This document shows, one piece after another, positions 26,938 through 38,079 of a stretch of DNA of 64,000 nucleotides (position 1 is the stretch's first letter; the number at the start of each line of letters is the position of its first letter). A program made the translations under genes and the position numbers. The notes under the pieces are model-generated. The model ran no database searches. It worked only from the letters and a program-made list of their open reading frames with translations, and was not told the origin of the DNA. Source of the DNA: Rhodoferax sp. GTDB taxonomy: Bacteria; Pseudomonadota; Gammaproteobacteria; Burkholderiales; Burkholderiaceae_C. The DNA lies in contig JAUXOA010000109.1 in NCBI GenBank assembly GCA_030682475.1, positions 1 to 64,000 on the forward strand. The letters run 5' to 3'.

Positions 26938-27843
26938 ATGGAATTCACCAAAACTCATGGCTGGCTTGACTGGTACGTCGGCCCTAGCAAACCCCGTTTC
27001 AAGCTGCCACCCGGTGCGGTGGACGCGCACTGCCATGTGTTTGGCCCCGGCGCGCAATTCCCCTATGCGCCCGAGCGCAAGTACACGCCCTGCGATGCGT
27101 CCAAAGAGCAGCTGTTCGCCCTGCGTGACCACCTGGGTTTTGATAAAAACGTGATCGTGCAGGCCACCTGCCACGGCTCCGATAACCGTGCCCTGGTCGA
27201 TGCCCTGAAAGCCTCCAGCAACAAGGCCCGCGGCGTGGCCACCGTCAACCGCAACGTGACCGATGCCGAGCTCAAAGAGATGCACGCCGCCGGTGTGCGC
27301 GGCACGCGCTTTAACTTCGTCAAGCGCCTGGCCGACTTCACGCCGCGCGAGGTGCTGCTGGAGATTGCAAACCGCATTGCGCCACTGGGCTGGCATGTGG
27401 TGATTTATTTCGAGACGCATGACCTGCCCGAGCTGTACGACTTCTTCACCGCGCTGCCGACCACGGTGGTGGTGGACCACATGGGCCGGCCCGATGTGAC
27501 GAAGCCGGTGGACGGCCCCGAGTTTGAGCTGTTCATGAAAATGATGCGCGAGCACCCCAATATCTGGAGCAAGGTGAGCTGCCCCGAGCGTCTGAGCGTG
27601 GGCGGCCCGCCGGCCCTGAACGGCGAGCAGAACGCCTACCGCGACGTGGTGCCCTTCGCCCGGCGCCTGGTCGAGACCTTCCCCGACCGCGTGCTCTGGG
27701 GGACCGACTGGCCGCACCCCAACCTCAAAAACCACATGCCTGACGATGGCCTGCTGGTGGACTACATTCCCCACATCGCCACCACGCCCGAGCTGCAGAA
27801 AAAGCTGCTGGTGGACAATCCGACCCGGCTATATTGGAGTTAA
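26938..27843 (+). CDS. ligI: 2-Pyrone-4,6-dicarboxylate hydrolase LigI
   Basis: LigI opens 2-pyrone-4,6-dicarboxylate to oxalomesaconate. The 301-residue protein is a TIM-barrel amidohydrolase: PGAVDAHCHVFGPGAQFPYA carries the HxH, then VIVQATCHGSDNRALVDAL, VVVDHMGRPDVTKPVDGPEF, and the C-terminal RVLWGTDWPHPNLKNHMP with the catalytic Asp. Start ATG at 26938 is preferred over an in-frame TTG four codons upstream. It lies after a repeat-filled gap from ligK and before a second type of repeat ahead of ligA. Confidence 0.94.
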   Translation: MEFTKTHGWLDWYVGPSKPRFKLPPGAVDAHCHVFGPGAQFPYAPERKYTPCDASKEQLFALRDHLGFDKNVIVQATCHGSDNRALVDALKASSNKARGVATVNRNVTDAELKEMHAAGVRGTRFNFVKRLADFTPREVLLEIANRIAPLGWHVVIYFETHDLPELYDFFTALPTTVVVDHMGRPDVTKPVDGPEFELFMKMMREHPNIWSKVSCPERLSVGGPPALNGEQNAYRDVVPFARRLVETFPDRVLWGTDWPHPNLKNHMPDDGLLVDYIPHIATTPELQKKLLVDNPTRLYWS

Positions 27844-27853
27844 CAACCACCAC

Positions 27854-27906
27854 CCGTTCGGGCTGAGCCGGTCGAAGCCACCCTTCGACCGGCTCAGGGA
27901 GAACGG
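27854..27906. repeat. CCGTTCGGGCTGAGC hairpin repeat, copy between ligI and ligA
   Basis: The sequence CCGTTCGGGCTGAGCCGGTC is answered by GACCGGCTCAGGGAGAACGG, giving a long stem with a small loop holding GAAGCCACCCTTC. A related, longer copy lies at 29226-29304. Such repeats are widely scattered in beta- and gammaproteobacteria and sit in 3' untranslated regions. A strong hairpin here could protect upstream mRNA or reduce read-through. Confidence 0.75.
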
Positions 27907-27921
27907 ATAAGGGAAACCCTC

Positions 27922-29222
<1,301 letters not shown>

Positions 29223-29225
29223 CAC

Positions 29226-29304
29226 CCGTTCGGGCTGAGCTTGTCGAAGCCTTACCCTTCGACCCTTCGTCAAGCTCAGGACAGGCCAAGCTCAGGGCGA
29301 ACGG
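29226..29304. repeat. CCGTTCGGGCTGAGC hairpin repeat, copy between ligB and ligC
   Basis: This copy begins CCGTTCGGGCTGAGCTTGTC and ends CAAGCTCAGGGCGAACGG. Its distal arm is partly duplicated (TCAAGCTCAGGACAGGCCAA), so two nested stems are possible. It matches the outer arms of the copy at 27854-27906 and fills most of the gap between ligB and ligC. Confidence 0.7.
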
Positions 29305-29342
29305 ATGCGAAATAGCAAGAACGGATACAAAGGAGTTAAACC

Positions 29343-30296
29343 ATGAGCAAAACCATCAAAGTCGCTCTCGCGGGCGCTGGTGCTTTCGGCATCAAACACC
29401 TCGACGGCATCAAAAACATCGACGGCGTCGAAGTCGTCTCGCTGATCGGGCGCCGCCTCGACCAGACCCAGGAAGTGGCCGGCAGGTACGGCATCGGGCA
29501 CGTCACCACCGACCTGGCCGAGAGCTTGGCCATGAAGGACGTGGACGCCGTCATCCTGTGCACTCCCACGCAGATGCACGCCGCGCAGGTGATCCAGTGC
29601 CTGAAGGCCGGCAAGCATGTGCAGGTCGAAATCCCGATAGCCGACAGCCTGAAGGATGCCGAAGAAATCGTGCGTATGCAGAAGCAGGCCGGCCTGGTCG
29701 CCATGGGTGGCCACACCCGCCGCTTCAACCCCAGCCACCAGTACGTGCACCAGAAGATCAAGGCCGGCGAGTTCAATATCCAGCAGTTGAACGTCCAGAC
29801 CTATTTCTTCCGCCGCACCAACATCAACGCCATGGGCCAGGCCCGATCCTGGACCGACCACCTGCTGTGGCACCACGCGGCCCACACGATCGACCTGTTT
29901 GCGTATCAGTGCGGCAGCCCCATCGTCAAGGCCAACGCGATCCAGGGCCCGATCCATCCGACGCTGGGCATTGCGATGGACATGTCGATCCAGCTCCAGG
30001 CCGCCAACGGCGCCATCTGCACGCTGAGCTTGAGCTTCAACAACGACGGCCCGCTGGGCACCTTCTTTCGCTACATCGGCGACACCGCGACCTACATCGC
30101 GAGCTACGACGACTTGTTTACGGGCAAGGAAGAGAAGATCGATGTCAGCAAGGTGGATGTGTCCATGAACGGCATCGAGCTGCAGGACCGCGAATTCTTC
30201 GCCGCCATTCGCGAGGGCCGCGAACCCAATTCCAGCGTGGCCCAGGTGCTGCCCTGCTACCAGGTGCTGCACCAGTTGGAGCAGCAGTTGAAGTAA
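29343..30296 (+). CDS. ligC: 4-Carboxy-2-hydroxymuconate-6-semialdehyde dehydrogenase LigC
   Basis: LigC oxidises the ring-cleavage product, in its hemiacetal form, to 2-pyrone-4,6-dicarboxylate with NAD(P)+. The 317-residue protein is a Gfo/Idh/MocA-type oxidoreductase: Rossmann start KVALAGAGAFGIKHLDGIKN, CTPTQMHAAQVIQCLKAGKH with the EIP motif after it, and GGHTRRFNPSHQYVHQKIKA. AAAGGAG lies seven bases before the start. It is the last gene of the lig run and converges on pobA 27 bases downstream. Confidence 0.94.
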   Translation: MSKTIKVALAGAGAFGIKHLDGIKNIDGVEVVSLIGRRLDQTQEVAGRYGIGHVTTDLAESLAMKDVDAVILCTPTQMHAAQVIQCLKAGKHVQVEIPIADSLKDAEEIVRMQKQAGLVAMGGHTRRFNPSHQYVHQKIKAGEFNIQQLNVQTYFFRRTNINAMGQARSWTDHLLWHHAAHTIDLFAYQCGSPIVKANAIQGPIHPTLGIAMDMSIQLQAANGAICTLSLSFNNDGPLGTFFRYIGDTATYIASYDDLFTGKEEKIDVSKVDVSMNGIELQDREFFAAIREGREPNSSVAQVLPCYQVLHQLEQQLK

Positions 30297-30323
30297 GGGT
30301 TCGTTCGGCAGAGCATGGGCCGG

Positions 30324-31577
<1,254 letters not shown>

Positions 31578-31669
31578 TCAATTGGGAGCTGTGTTCGGCA
31601 AGTCGCGCTCTGGGCGCTCAGAGTGCGGTGTAATGCCCGCTTGAACAAATATCAATTTGAAAGCAGCAC

Positions 31670-32680
31670 GTGACCGACCCGCAACTCCCGCTTGGATTTG
31701 ACAGCGCTGACATACCCGTGGCATTCGGGGTGAAGCCGAAACCCCGGCGTATATCGGCGCCGAAGGCCATCGCGGTGCTGGACGCCGAGGCCCTGGCCGC
31801 AACGCTCGACCGCCATCCCGACTATCGGGTACTGCGCCGTCTGCTTCCCATCCGTCACTTTGATCGCACACCAACAGGTCCGGTGATCCGGATTTTGGTG
31901 CTTGACACGGAGACCACCGGTCTTGACCCCTCCCGCGACCGGGTCATCGAGTTGGCCATGTTGAGCGTCGATGTGGATAGCACGACCGGCTTGCCGGTGG
32001 GTGACGTGCTGGTCTACGACGCTCTGGAAGACCCTGGCATGTCGATTTCCAGGGAGATACAGGCCATTACCGGTATTTCCAACGAGATGGTCCAGGGGCA
32101 GCATCTGGACGAGGCGAAGATTGCCGCCATGCTGGAGGGGGCTGACCTGGTGATTGCCCACAACGCCGGTTTTGACCGTCCTTTTTGTGAAGCGCGAATT
32201 CCTGGGTTTGCTCAATTGCCTTGGGGTTGCTCGTTCGCCGATATTGACTGGAAAAAGGAGGGCTACGGTTCAGCCAAGCTGACGTATCTGGCGATGGAGA
32301 AGGGCTGGTTTTATGACGCCCACCGTGCCGAGGTGGACTGCCACGCGTTGCTGGCGGTGTTGGGTGAACAGTTGCCCACTTCCAGTCAAACCGGACTGGC
32401 AAAAATCATCGCGGCCAGCCGCCTGCCGAGCTACCGGCTGCAGGCGACGAACGCACCTTTTGAGGCCAAGGATGTGCTAAAAGCACGGGCTTACCGTTGG
32501 AACCCGGAACAAAAAGTGTGGCACACCCGACTTGATGACGAAGCGCAGTTGACGGCCGAATTGGAGTGGCTCCGGGCGGCCGTCTACGGTGGCCGTATGG
32601 CACGTGTACAGGTGGAAAAAATGGATGCTGACGTGAAGTACTCAAGCCGGGCAGGGGTATTGTCAAACCGGGAGATTTGA
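31670..32680 (+). CDS. DEDDh-type 3'-5' exonuclease (DNA polymerase III epsilon-like)
   Basis: This 336-residue protein contains an exonuclease domain at about 78-240 with the DEDDh residues: ILVLDTETTGLDPSRDRVIE (Asp, Glu), VIAHNAGFDRPFCEARIPGF (Asp), and DAHRAEVDCHALLAVLG (His, Asp). It has about 75 residues before the domain and about 95 after. The C-terminal part includes LKARAYRWNPEQKVWHTRLD, a short module seen in several stand-alone exonucleases. The start is GTG at 31670 with only a weak ribosome site. It may trim single strands in repair; the substrate is not known. Confidence 0.85.
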   Translation: MTDPQLPLGFDSADIPVAFGVKPKPRRISAPKAIAVLDAEALAATLDRHPDYRVLRRLLPIRHFDRTPTGPVIRILVLDTETTGLDPSRDRVIELAMLSVDVDSTTGLPVGDVLVYDALEDPGMSISREIQAITGISNEMVQGQHLDEAKIAAMLEGADLVIAHNAGFDRPFCEARIPGFAQLPWGCSFADIDWKKEGYGSAKLTYLAMEKGWFYDAHRAEVDCHALLAVLGEQLPTSSQTGLAKIIAASRLPSYRLQATNAPFEAKDVLKARAYRWNPEQKVWHTRLDDEAQLTAELEWLRAAVYGGRMARVQVEKMDADVKYSSRAGVLSNREI

Positions 32681-32807
32681 AAGGCAGGCGGGGTAGAATC
32701 CCAGCTTCGCAAGGCCGGTTTGGCCAGCCAATCTCTGTTCTCCCTGGACTTGCTTGGGCCGTCGGCCAAGAGGGTCGCCAGGGGTGGTGGAGACCCCAAG
32801 GATCTTG

Positions 32808-34052
32808 ATGAAATGTGTTGATGATTTCCGCCTGAAGTTTGGAAAAAAAGAGTTCGTGCCGATTTTGGTCGGGGGCATGGGGGTTGATATTTCAACTGCT
32901 GAACTGGCCCTCGAAGCGGCCCGGCTCGGCGGCATCGGACATCTCTCCGACGCCATGGTGCCCGACGTTTCCGACCGGCGTTTTGATACCAGTTTCGTCA
33001 AAGATAAAACCCGCTTCTACAAATACAACATCGACAATTCCGACAAGTCCATCATCAAGTTCGATCTGGTTGTGTTGGCCGAGGCAACCCGGCGCCACGT
33101 TGAAGCCACCATGCAGGCCAAGCGCAGCGAGGGCATGATTTTCGTCAACTGCATGGAAAAGCTGACCATGAACGCGCCGCGTGAGACGCTGCGGGTGCGC
33201 ATGGCGTCTGCGCTGGACGCTGGCATTGATGGCATTACCCTGAGCGCCGGCCTGCATTTGGGCTCATTTGGGCTGCTTGCGGATCACCCACGGTTTCGTG
33301 ATGCCAAGCTGGGCATCATCGTATCGTCAGTGCGGGCACTGCAACTATTTCTGCGCAAGAACGCAAAACTGAATCGTCTGCCCGACTATGTGATCGTGGA
33401 AGGCCCCCTGGCGGGTGGTCATCTGGGTTTTGGCATGGACTGGGCGCAATACGATCTGGCCACCATCGTCGCTGAAATCGTGCAGCACCTGAAAACTGAG
33501 CAACTTGATATTCCCGTGATTGCAGCGGGCGGTATCTTTACTGGTAGCGATGCGCTGTCATTTCTTGAAAATGGCTCTGCTGCAGTACAGGTTGCCACGC
33601 GTTTTACCGTGTCCAATGAATGCGGTTTGCCGGACAAGGTCAAACAGGAGTATTTCAAGGCCAGTGAAGACGACATCGTAGTCAATACCATCTCGCCGAC
33701 GGGTTACCCGATGCGCATGCTCAAGAACACACCCGCCATCGGCTCGGGCATCCGTCCGGGCTGCGAGTCCTATGGCTACTTGCTTGACGGCAACGGCAAG
33801 TGCGACTACATCACGGCCTACAATCGCGAAGTGGCCCTGCACCCGGACGCCAAGACGATCTCGGTCATGGACAAGACCTGCCTGTGCACCCACATGCGCA
33901 ACTTCAATTGCTGGACTTGCGGGCACACCACCTATCGCCTGAAGGACACGACGCACCGCCTGGAAGACGGCAGCTATCAGATGCTGAGTGCAGAGCACAT
34001 CTTCAAAGATTACCAATTCAGCGTTGACCAGAAAATTGCTTTGCCGGGGTGA
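32808..34052 (+). CDS. Nitronate monooxygenase / 2-nitropropane dioxygenase family FMN protein
   Basis: This 414-residue protein has a TIM barrel of the NPD/FabK-like family: VPILVGGMGVDISTAELALE near the N-terminus, the FMN loops VIVEGPLAGGHLGFGMDW and IPVIAAGGIFTGSDALSFLE, and VQVATRFTVSNECGLPDKVK. The C-terminal extension carries several Cys (MDKTCLCTHMRNFNCWTCGH), unlike simple nitronate monooxygenases; this subgroup may use another substrate. The start at 32808 is supported by AAGGA upstream. It is not clearly in an operon with its neighbours. Confidence 0.75.
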   Translation: MKCVDDFRLKFGKKEFVPILVGGMGVDISTAELALEAARLGGIGHLSDAMVPDVSDRRFDTSFVKDKTRFYKYNIDNSDKSIIKFDLVVLAEATRRHVEATMQAKRSEGMIFVNCMEKLTMNAPRETLRVRMASALDAGIDGITLSAGLHLGSFGLLADHPRFRDAKLGIIVSSVRALQLFLRKNAKLNRLPDYVIVEGPLAGGHLGFGMDWAQYDLATIVAEIVQHLKTEQLDIPVIAAGGIFTGSDALSFLENGSAAVQVATRFTVSNECGLPDKVKQEYFKASEDDIVVNTISPTGYPMRMLKNTPAIGSGIRPGCESYGYLLDGNGKCDYITAYNREVALHPDAKTISVMDKTCLCTHMRNFNCWTCGHTTYRLKDTTHRLEDGSYQMLSAEHIFKDYQFSVDQKIALPG

Positions 34053-34158
34053 TTGGCACTTGGCTGCGGCTTGACAATTTGATGTATTCGCGGGCTAATT
34101 GCGTTCTCATAAACTGAGTGCTTGAGAACCCCATTCAAGCGCCGAATTATCCAAGAAA

Positions 34159-35124
34159 ATGCGACCGAACCACCCGAGTTCCATGCTTCCCGATGTCAAT
34201 CAAAGCGATGTCACCGGTAGCGTCAACCTGGCCAGCCCCAAGGCCGTCGCGGATGCCGTTTGTGCCATTCTGGTACGACGCTACCCGGGATTCGACGAAT
34301 CCGTATTGCGTCAGGGTTTCATTGATGTCGAAGATGCTTTCTGGGGCCGCTATCCGGGGCTGCTCCACTGTGACACTCCCTATCACGATCTGCGTCACTC
34401 CCTGAGCACCGCCTTGTTGATGGCGCGCATGGTGGATGGTTACGAAGCATCCCATGGCGCCGATGCATCCGCGCTTGGGCCCGATGAGGGTGCTCTGGCA
34501 GTACTGCTTGCCCTGTTCCATGACATCGGCTTTCTCCGCCGCGAGAGCGAGGCACACATGAACGGCGCCTGCCTGATCCACGATCACGAACAGCGTGGTG
34601 TGGACTTCATGCGAGCCTATCTGGCCCGAGAGCCTTTTGTCCGTTTTGCGGACCAGGCAGAACTGATCCATGCCACCAATTTCGCTCTTCCGATCGTCGA
34701 CACCCTGCGCGGTCTGCCCCCGCAGCTTTTCGTTATTGGTCAGATGCTGGGCACCGCTGATCTGGTGAGCCAGATCGGCGGTCGCTATTATCTTGAGCGT
34801 TGTCGCCATTACCTGTTCCGGGAGTTTGTCGCAGCAGGAGTTGACCGAACAATCTCGCCTGGCGGAGAGACCATCGTCCTGTATGCCACGCCTGAAGATC
34901 TGCTGCGCAAGACACCGGGGTTTTACGAGCACCTCGTGAAGCGGCACCTGGAAGAAGATTTTGCGCAGGTCTATCGCTACATTGCCGCCCACTTTGGCGG
35001 CGACGATCCCTATGCCAGGGCCATGCAGCGCAACCTGAACTATCTGCGTGAACTGATCCAGCGCAACGATTTCTCCGCCCTGCGCCGAAAACCCGTTCCA
35101 CTAATGCCTGTGCCGCCTGAATGA
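34159..35124 (+). CDS. HD-domain metal-dependent phosphohydrolase
   Basis: This 321-residue protein contains an HD-type domain at about 70-200: LLHCDTPYHDLRHSLSTALL (first His and HD-like pair), LLALFHDIGFLRRESEAHMN with the central HD, and IHDHEQRGVDFMRAYL. Such domains hydrolyse phosphoester bonds in nucleotides or cyclic dinucleotides. A start eight codons later is possible, as the ribosome site is weak. No partner sensor domain is present. The function in this cell is unknown. Confidence 0.75.
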   Translation: MRPNHPSSMLPDVNQSDVTGSVNLASPKAVADAVCAILVRRYPGFDESVLRQGFIDVEDAFWGRYPGLLHCDTPYHDLRHSLSTALLMARMVDGYEASHGADASALGPDEGALAVLLALFHDIGFLRRESEAHMNGACLIHDHEQRGVDFMRAYLAREPFVRFADQAELIHATNFALPIVDTLRGLPPQLFVIGQMLGTADLVSQIGGRYYLERCRHYLFREFVAAGVDRTISPGGETIVLYATPEDLLRKTPGFYEHLVKRHLEEDFAQVYRYIAAHFGGDDPYARAMQRNLNYLRELIQRNDFSALRRKPVPLMPVPPE

Positions 35125-35249
35125 GTTGGCGGGACTGGCCTGAGAAGATTGTTTGCAAGCGTGAACTTCGTTTTGCCCGGTCGTTGACGAATGCCTCATT
35201 GCCAGTCTCTCGTTGGGTGCTCTTGAGAAGAAAACGACAGCAATTTATA

Positions 35250-35540
35250 TCAGACGATTCCGGCTCTTGCAGCCTGCTCATTCGCATGGTAAGAACTGCG
35301 CACCATCGGGCCCGACGCTGCGTTCACAAAACCCATCTTGTAGGCTTCATCCTCATACATCTTGAAGGTGTCCGGGTGCACGTAGCGGCGCACCGGCATG
35401 TGGCCGCCGGATGGCTGCAAGTACTGGCCGATGGTCAACATGTTGACATCGTGCGCGCGCAGGTCGCGCATCACTTGCTGGATTTCCTCGTCGGTCTCTC
35501 CCAGCCCAACCATGAGGCCGGACTTGGTTGGTATGACGGG
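35250..35540 (-). pseudogene. lipA: Lipoyl synthase, C-terminal remnant
   Basis: About 95 residues of the LipA C-terminus remain: [40 protein letters not shown], and [20 protein letters not shown]. The N-terminal two thirds, with both sets of [4Fe-4S] cysteines, are missing, so it cannot be active. Upstream the frame hits a stop around 35546. It lies 20 bases after the Rieske gene on the same strand, as the last member of the suf-associated run. A full lipA must exist elsewhere, or this is scar tissue from a rearrangement. Confidence 0.8.
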
Positions 35541-35561
35541 ATGTCAATTGAGGTATTTGTA

Positions 35562-35882
35562 TCAATCCCATCGGTTATCGCGCACTTGAACCTGGCCGTT
35601 TTCGACGCGTACAGGGAAGGTTCTGGTCGGCTCGTAAGCTGGCGCGGACAATGCCGCCCCGGTGCGAATGCAAAAGCGTGCGCCGTGGCGTGGGCAAACG
35701 ATCTGGTCACCCTCGACGGCGCCGCCGGTGAGCTGTCCACCATCATGGGTGCAGACGTCTTCGATGGCGAAGTACTGGCCGTCGAGGTTGAATACGGCGA
35801 TCTGCGCGTCGTCCACATCTATCACCCGCCGTTCGCCTGGCGCGAGCTCTTCGGCCCGCGCTACCGTGATCCATTCACTCAT
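35562..35882 (-). CDS. Rieske-type [2Fe-2S] ferredoxin
   Basis: This 106-residue protein is a small soluble Rieske ferredoxin like NirD or the biphenyl/carbazole dioxygenase ferredoxins. The cluster ligands are CTHDGGQLTGGAVEGDQIVC and the following PRHGARFC, i.e. CxH and CxxH-like spacing. Start at 35882 (MSEWITVARAEELAPGERRV) is two bases from the stop of the SagB-like gene upstream. It probably passes electrons to the flavoprotein next to it, or is a suf client; both are inferences. Confidence 0.88.
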   Translation of the reverse strand: MSEWITVARAEELAPGERRVIDVDDAQIAVFNLDGQYFAIEDVCTHDGGQLTGGAVEGDQIVCPRHGARFCIRTGAALSAPAYEPTRTFPVRVENGQVQVRDNRWD

Positions 35883-35883
35883 T

Positions 35884-37638
35884 TCAATCCTTCCGTTCTT
35901 CCTCGACGTTGTAGGCAGGCAATGTGCTGAGCCGTCCGTCTTCAACCGGGGCGCCCACTGTAAAGTGGTAGAAACTCTGCCACTCGCGTGAAACGATGCC
36001 AAAGGCCGTATGGACCGGATCGTCGAAGTAGCAACCGATCCCGGTGGCGCGAATGCCCGCCTCTTCGGCCTCCAGGTAAAGCAGTTGGCCCACCATGCCG
36101 GCCTCCCAGAACAGGTTGCGGTAGAAGGCTGCGCCGTAGGTGGCCAGGCTGTCCCTGTAGTCGGCGATCATGGCCAGGCTGAAGGCGCCATCGCCGGCGA
36201 TCTCCTGGCCGCAGGAGACGGTGCTCGCCAGCGCTCGACAGTCCCCCTCCTGGAGCAGGTACAAGGGGAGCCCGGGCGGGCAGTGGGGCACGCGCTGCCA
36301 ACCAAATTCTGAACCCATAACTGCCTTGAGAGTCTCGACCTTTTCCGGATCCCGGGCGAGTGCGTAGAGGCCAGGGGCCAAGCCATCGACACGGTGGACG
36401 AAGAGCCCGAGGTGAATGCGCGGCCGCCAGGGAATCGCGTCCCAGGGCATCGATCGTTGCCCTTGTGTCGGAATCAACCGGGCGAGCATGCGAAAAAATA
36501 CGGCGCGCGAGATTGCCGTCGAGCTATCCATCGCTACCGCGCTGCGGCGGCCAAGAATGGCCTTCTCCGCGCTGAGCAGGCCCTGACAGACGGGTGTCCC
36601 GAAAAGCTGATCTTCCGAGGGAAAGCCGGAGAAGTCCTCCTGGATAGGCGAGCTTTCGCAGCATCGCGTCGCCTGCGCAATCTCGTCGATCACGGGCCAT
36701 GCGATGCTGTGTTCGGGGCTCAGCGCGTTGGCCCTGCCCTGCCAAAGCACGCCAGCGCCGTGCGCCGTCAGTGGCTTCGATTCGGTCGCAAGCGGCATCG
36801 GAAAATCCGATGCGATCAACACGAGCAGCTCAGCCTCCTCGCGTTCAGCCGCGGCGAAATCCTCATCGCGGTCCAGCCCCAGCAGGCTGGAGAGGGTGCT
36901 GTTGCTGACGCCGTCGAGGAGCAGCAATCTCCAGCCGAGCGCCGCTGCCGCGATACGCAGGCTGGCCAGCGCGTGGCCGACATCGTGCTGGCAGTAGCGG
37001 AACGCGCGCTCACCGTACTTCCAGGCTTCGCGCCAATGCACCGACGATAGTCCTACAAGGAAGGAGCCCTCAGGGAAAGGCGCAACCAGCTCGGCCCACC
37101 GCTTTGCATCGAGCAGCGCTCGCCGTTCGAGAGCGTGTTCCTTCGGCGCATAGTGGTACACGGCGGCCGTGTCGCCGAGCCCATCAATCGCAGGCAGTAC
37201 GGCATAACCCTCGGTCGGATGAAGATTACCGCTCGACGGATTTGCGCGCAACGGCCATCGGGTCTCGCCGACTTGCTTCCATGCCGTCAACGAGAGTGCA
37301 TAGCGGAAAAAGAGCGAGACCGACTCCAGCGACAGCGGCGCCGGCGGCACAGTCGCGCTCGCATAGAGCTGCCAATAAGGCAGTGGACGGCCCGCTTTGG
37401 GTAGCGGGAGACGAATCAGGTCCGCTCCCGCGTAGCGTCGAAACGGATCGGGCTGCGTCGCCCAGTCCATGTAGCCCTGCGCGGCAGCGTAGCGGTGGAA
37501 GTGGTGCTTGGTCCGCTCGTGGTAGGCGACGACCACCTCTTCGGGAGACGCATCTCCCTCGAGAAGGCCCGTTCGTTCCAGTAAGAGCGCCTGCGCGCTC
37601 GTCACCGGCGCGTCGCAGCTACGGTTAAAGTCATTCAT
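35884..37638 (-). CDS. SagB/ThcOx-type flavoprotein with two nitroreductase-like domains
   Basis: The 584-residue protein starts MNDFNRSCDAPVTSAQALL with GGAG eight bases upstream; the longer open frame upstream would overlap bolA and is rejected. The first FMN nitroreductase-like domain is at about 105-270 (RANPSSGNLHPTEGYAVLPA, SSVHWREAWKYGERAFRYCQ, DVGHALASLRIAAAALGW). A second follows at about 385-570 (RRSAVAMDSSTAISRAVFFR, YRNLFWEAGMVGQLLYLEAE). SagB-like enzymes oxidise azoline rings in peptide natural products, but no YcaO or precursor peptide gene is present. It sits between bolA and a Rieske gene in the iron-sulfur operon. Confidence 0.8.
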   Translation of the reverse strand: MNDFNRSCDAPVTSAQALLLERTGLLEGDASPEEVVVAYHERTKHHFHRYAAAQGYMDWATQPDPFRRYAGADLIRLPLPKAGRPLPYWQLYASATVPPAPLSLESVSLFFRYALSLTAWKQVGETRWPLRANPSSGNLHPTEGYAVLPAIDGLGDTAAVYHYAPKEHALERRALLDAKRWAELVAPFPEGSFLVGLSSVHWREAWKYGERAFRYCQHDVGHALASLRIAAAALGWRLLLLDGVSNSTLSSLLGLDRDEDFAAAEREEAELLVLIASDFPMPLATESKPLTAHGAGVLWQGRANALSPEHSIAWPVIDEIAQATRCCESSPIQEDFSGFPSEDQLFGTPVCQGLLSAEKAILGRRSAVAMDSSTAISRAVFFRMLARLIPTQGQRSMPWDAIPWRPRIHLGLFVHRVDGLAPGLYALARDPEKVETLKAVMGSEFGWQRVPHCPPGLPLYLLQEGDCRALASTVSCGQEIAGDGAFSLAMIADYRDSLATYGAAFYRNLFWEAGMVGQLLYLEAEEAGIRATGIGCYFDDPVHTAFGIVSREWQSFYHFTVGAPVEDGRLSTLPAYNVEEERKD

Positions 37639-37661
37639 GACATTCTCCAGTCTACCGTTGC

Positions 37662-37919
37662 TCAGGGTGTCCGGGTCTTCAGGCTGTCGACGGCATGCAC
37701 CGGTGCCCTGTCCCCTTTCATCAGATCGGCGATGGCGCCGTACACCAAGCGCTGGCTCTGCAGCATGTTCTTGCCGGCGAACACGGGCGACGTCACCTCG
37801 ATGGTGTAGTGGCCGCCGCCACCGTTCACTTCGGCCCATGAATCTGGAATTTGACGCTCGATGGCCTCGCGCAGCGCATCGATGACGGAACCTTGGAACT
37901 CAGTTGGATGGGATGACAT
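37662..37919 (-). CDS. bolA: BolA-family protein
   Basis: This 85-residue BolA-like protein has VIDALREAIERQIPDSWAEV, GGHYTIEVTSPVFAGKNMLQ with the conserved His, and QRLVYGAIADLMKGDRAPVH. BolA proteins bind monothiol glutaredoxins and help transfer [2Fe-2S] clusters. A (frameshifted) monothiol glutaredoxin gene is two genes upstream, which fits that partnership. Start at 37919 follows a GGAGAA-like site; the longer frame to 38240 is not used. A 160-base gap separates it from nfu. Confidence 0.88.
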   Translation of the reverse strand: MSSHPTEFQGSVIDALREAIERQIPDSWAEVNGGGGHYTIEVTSPVFAGKNMLQSQRLVYGAIADLMKGDRAPVHAVDSLKTRTP

Positions 37920-38079
37920 GTGATTCTCCTTAATATATGAGTAGCGCGGCACTGGGGTGTCGATGCCGCCTCTGATGTGTAGGTGAGCTTCGCTCAGGGG
38001 TATGGCTGCTCCTTGCGGGTCTGCGCTAGCCCAATCAACCATGGGAAAGCAGCCGAGGAATAGAACAGCGATTGCTAAC

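Noticed and set aside
35250-35513. Short intact lipA-like gene
   Set aside because: It lacks all catalytic cysteines of lipoyl synthase and starts inside a conserved segment, so it is a remnant.
37639-37839. N-terminal extension of the SagB-like protein (67 extra codons)
   Set aside because: It overlaps bolA in another frame, is Arg-rich and featureless, and a ribosome site fits the later ATG at 37638.
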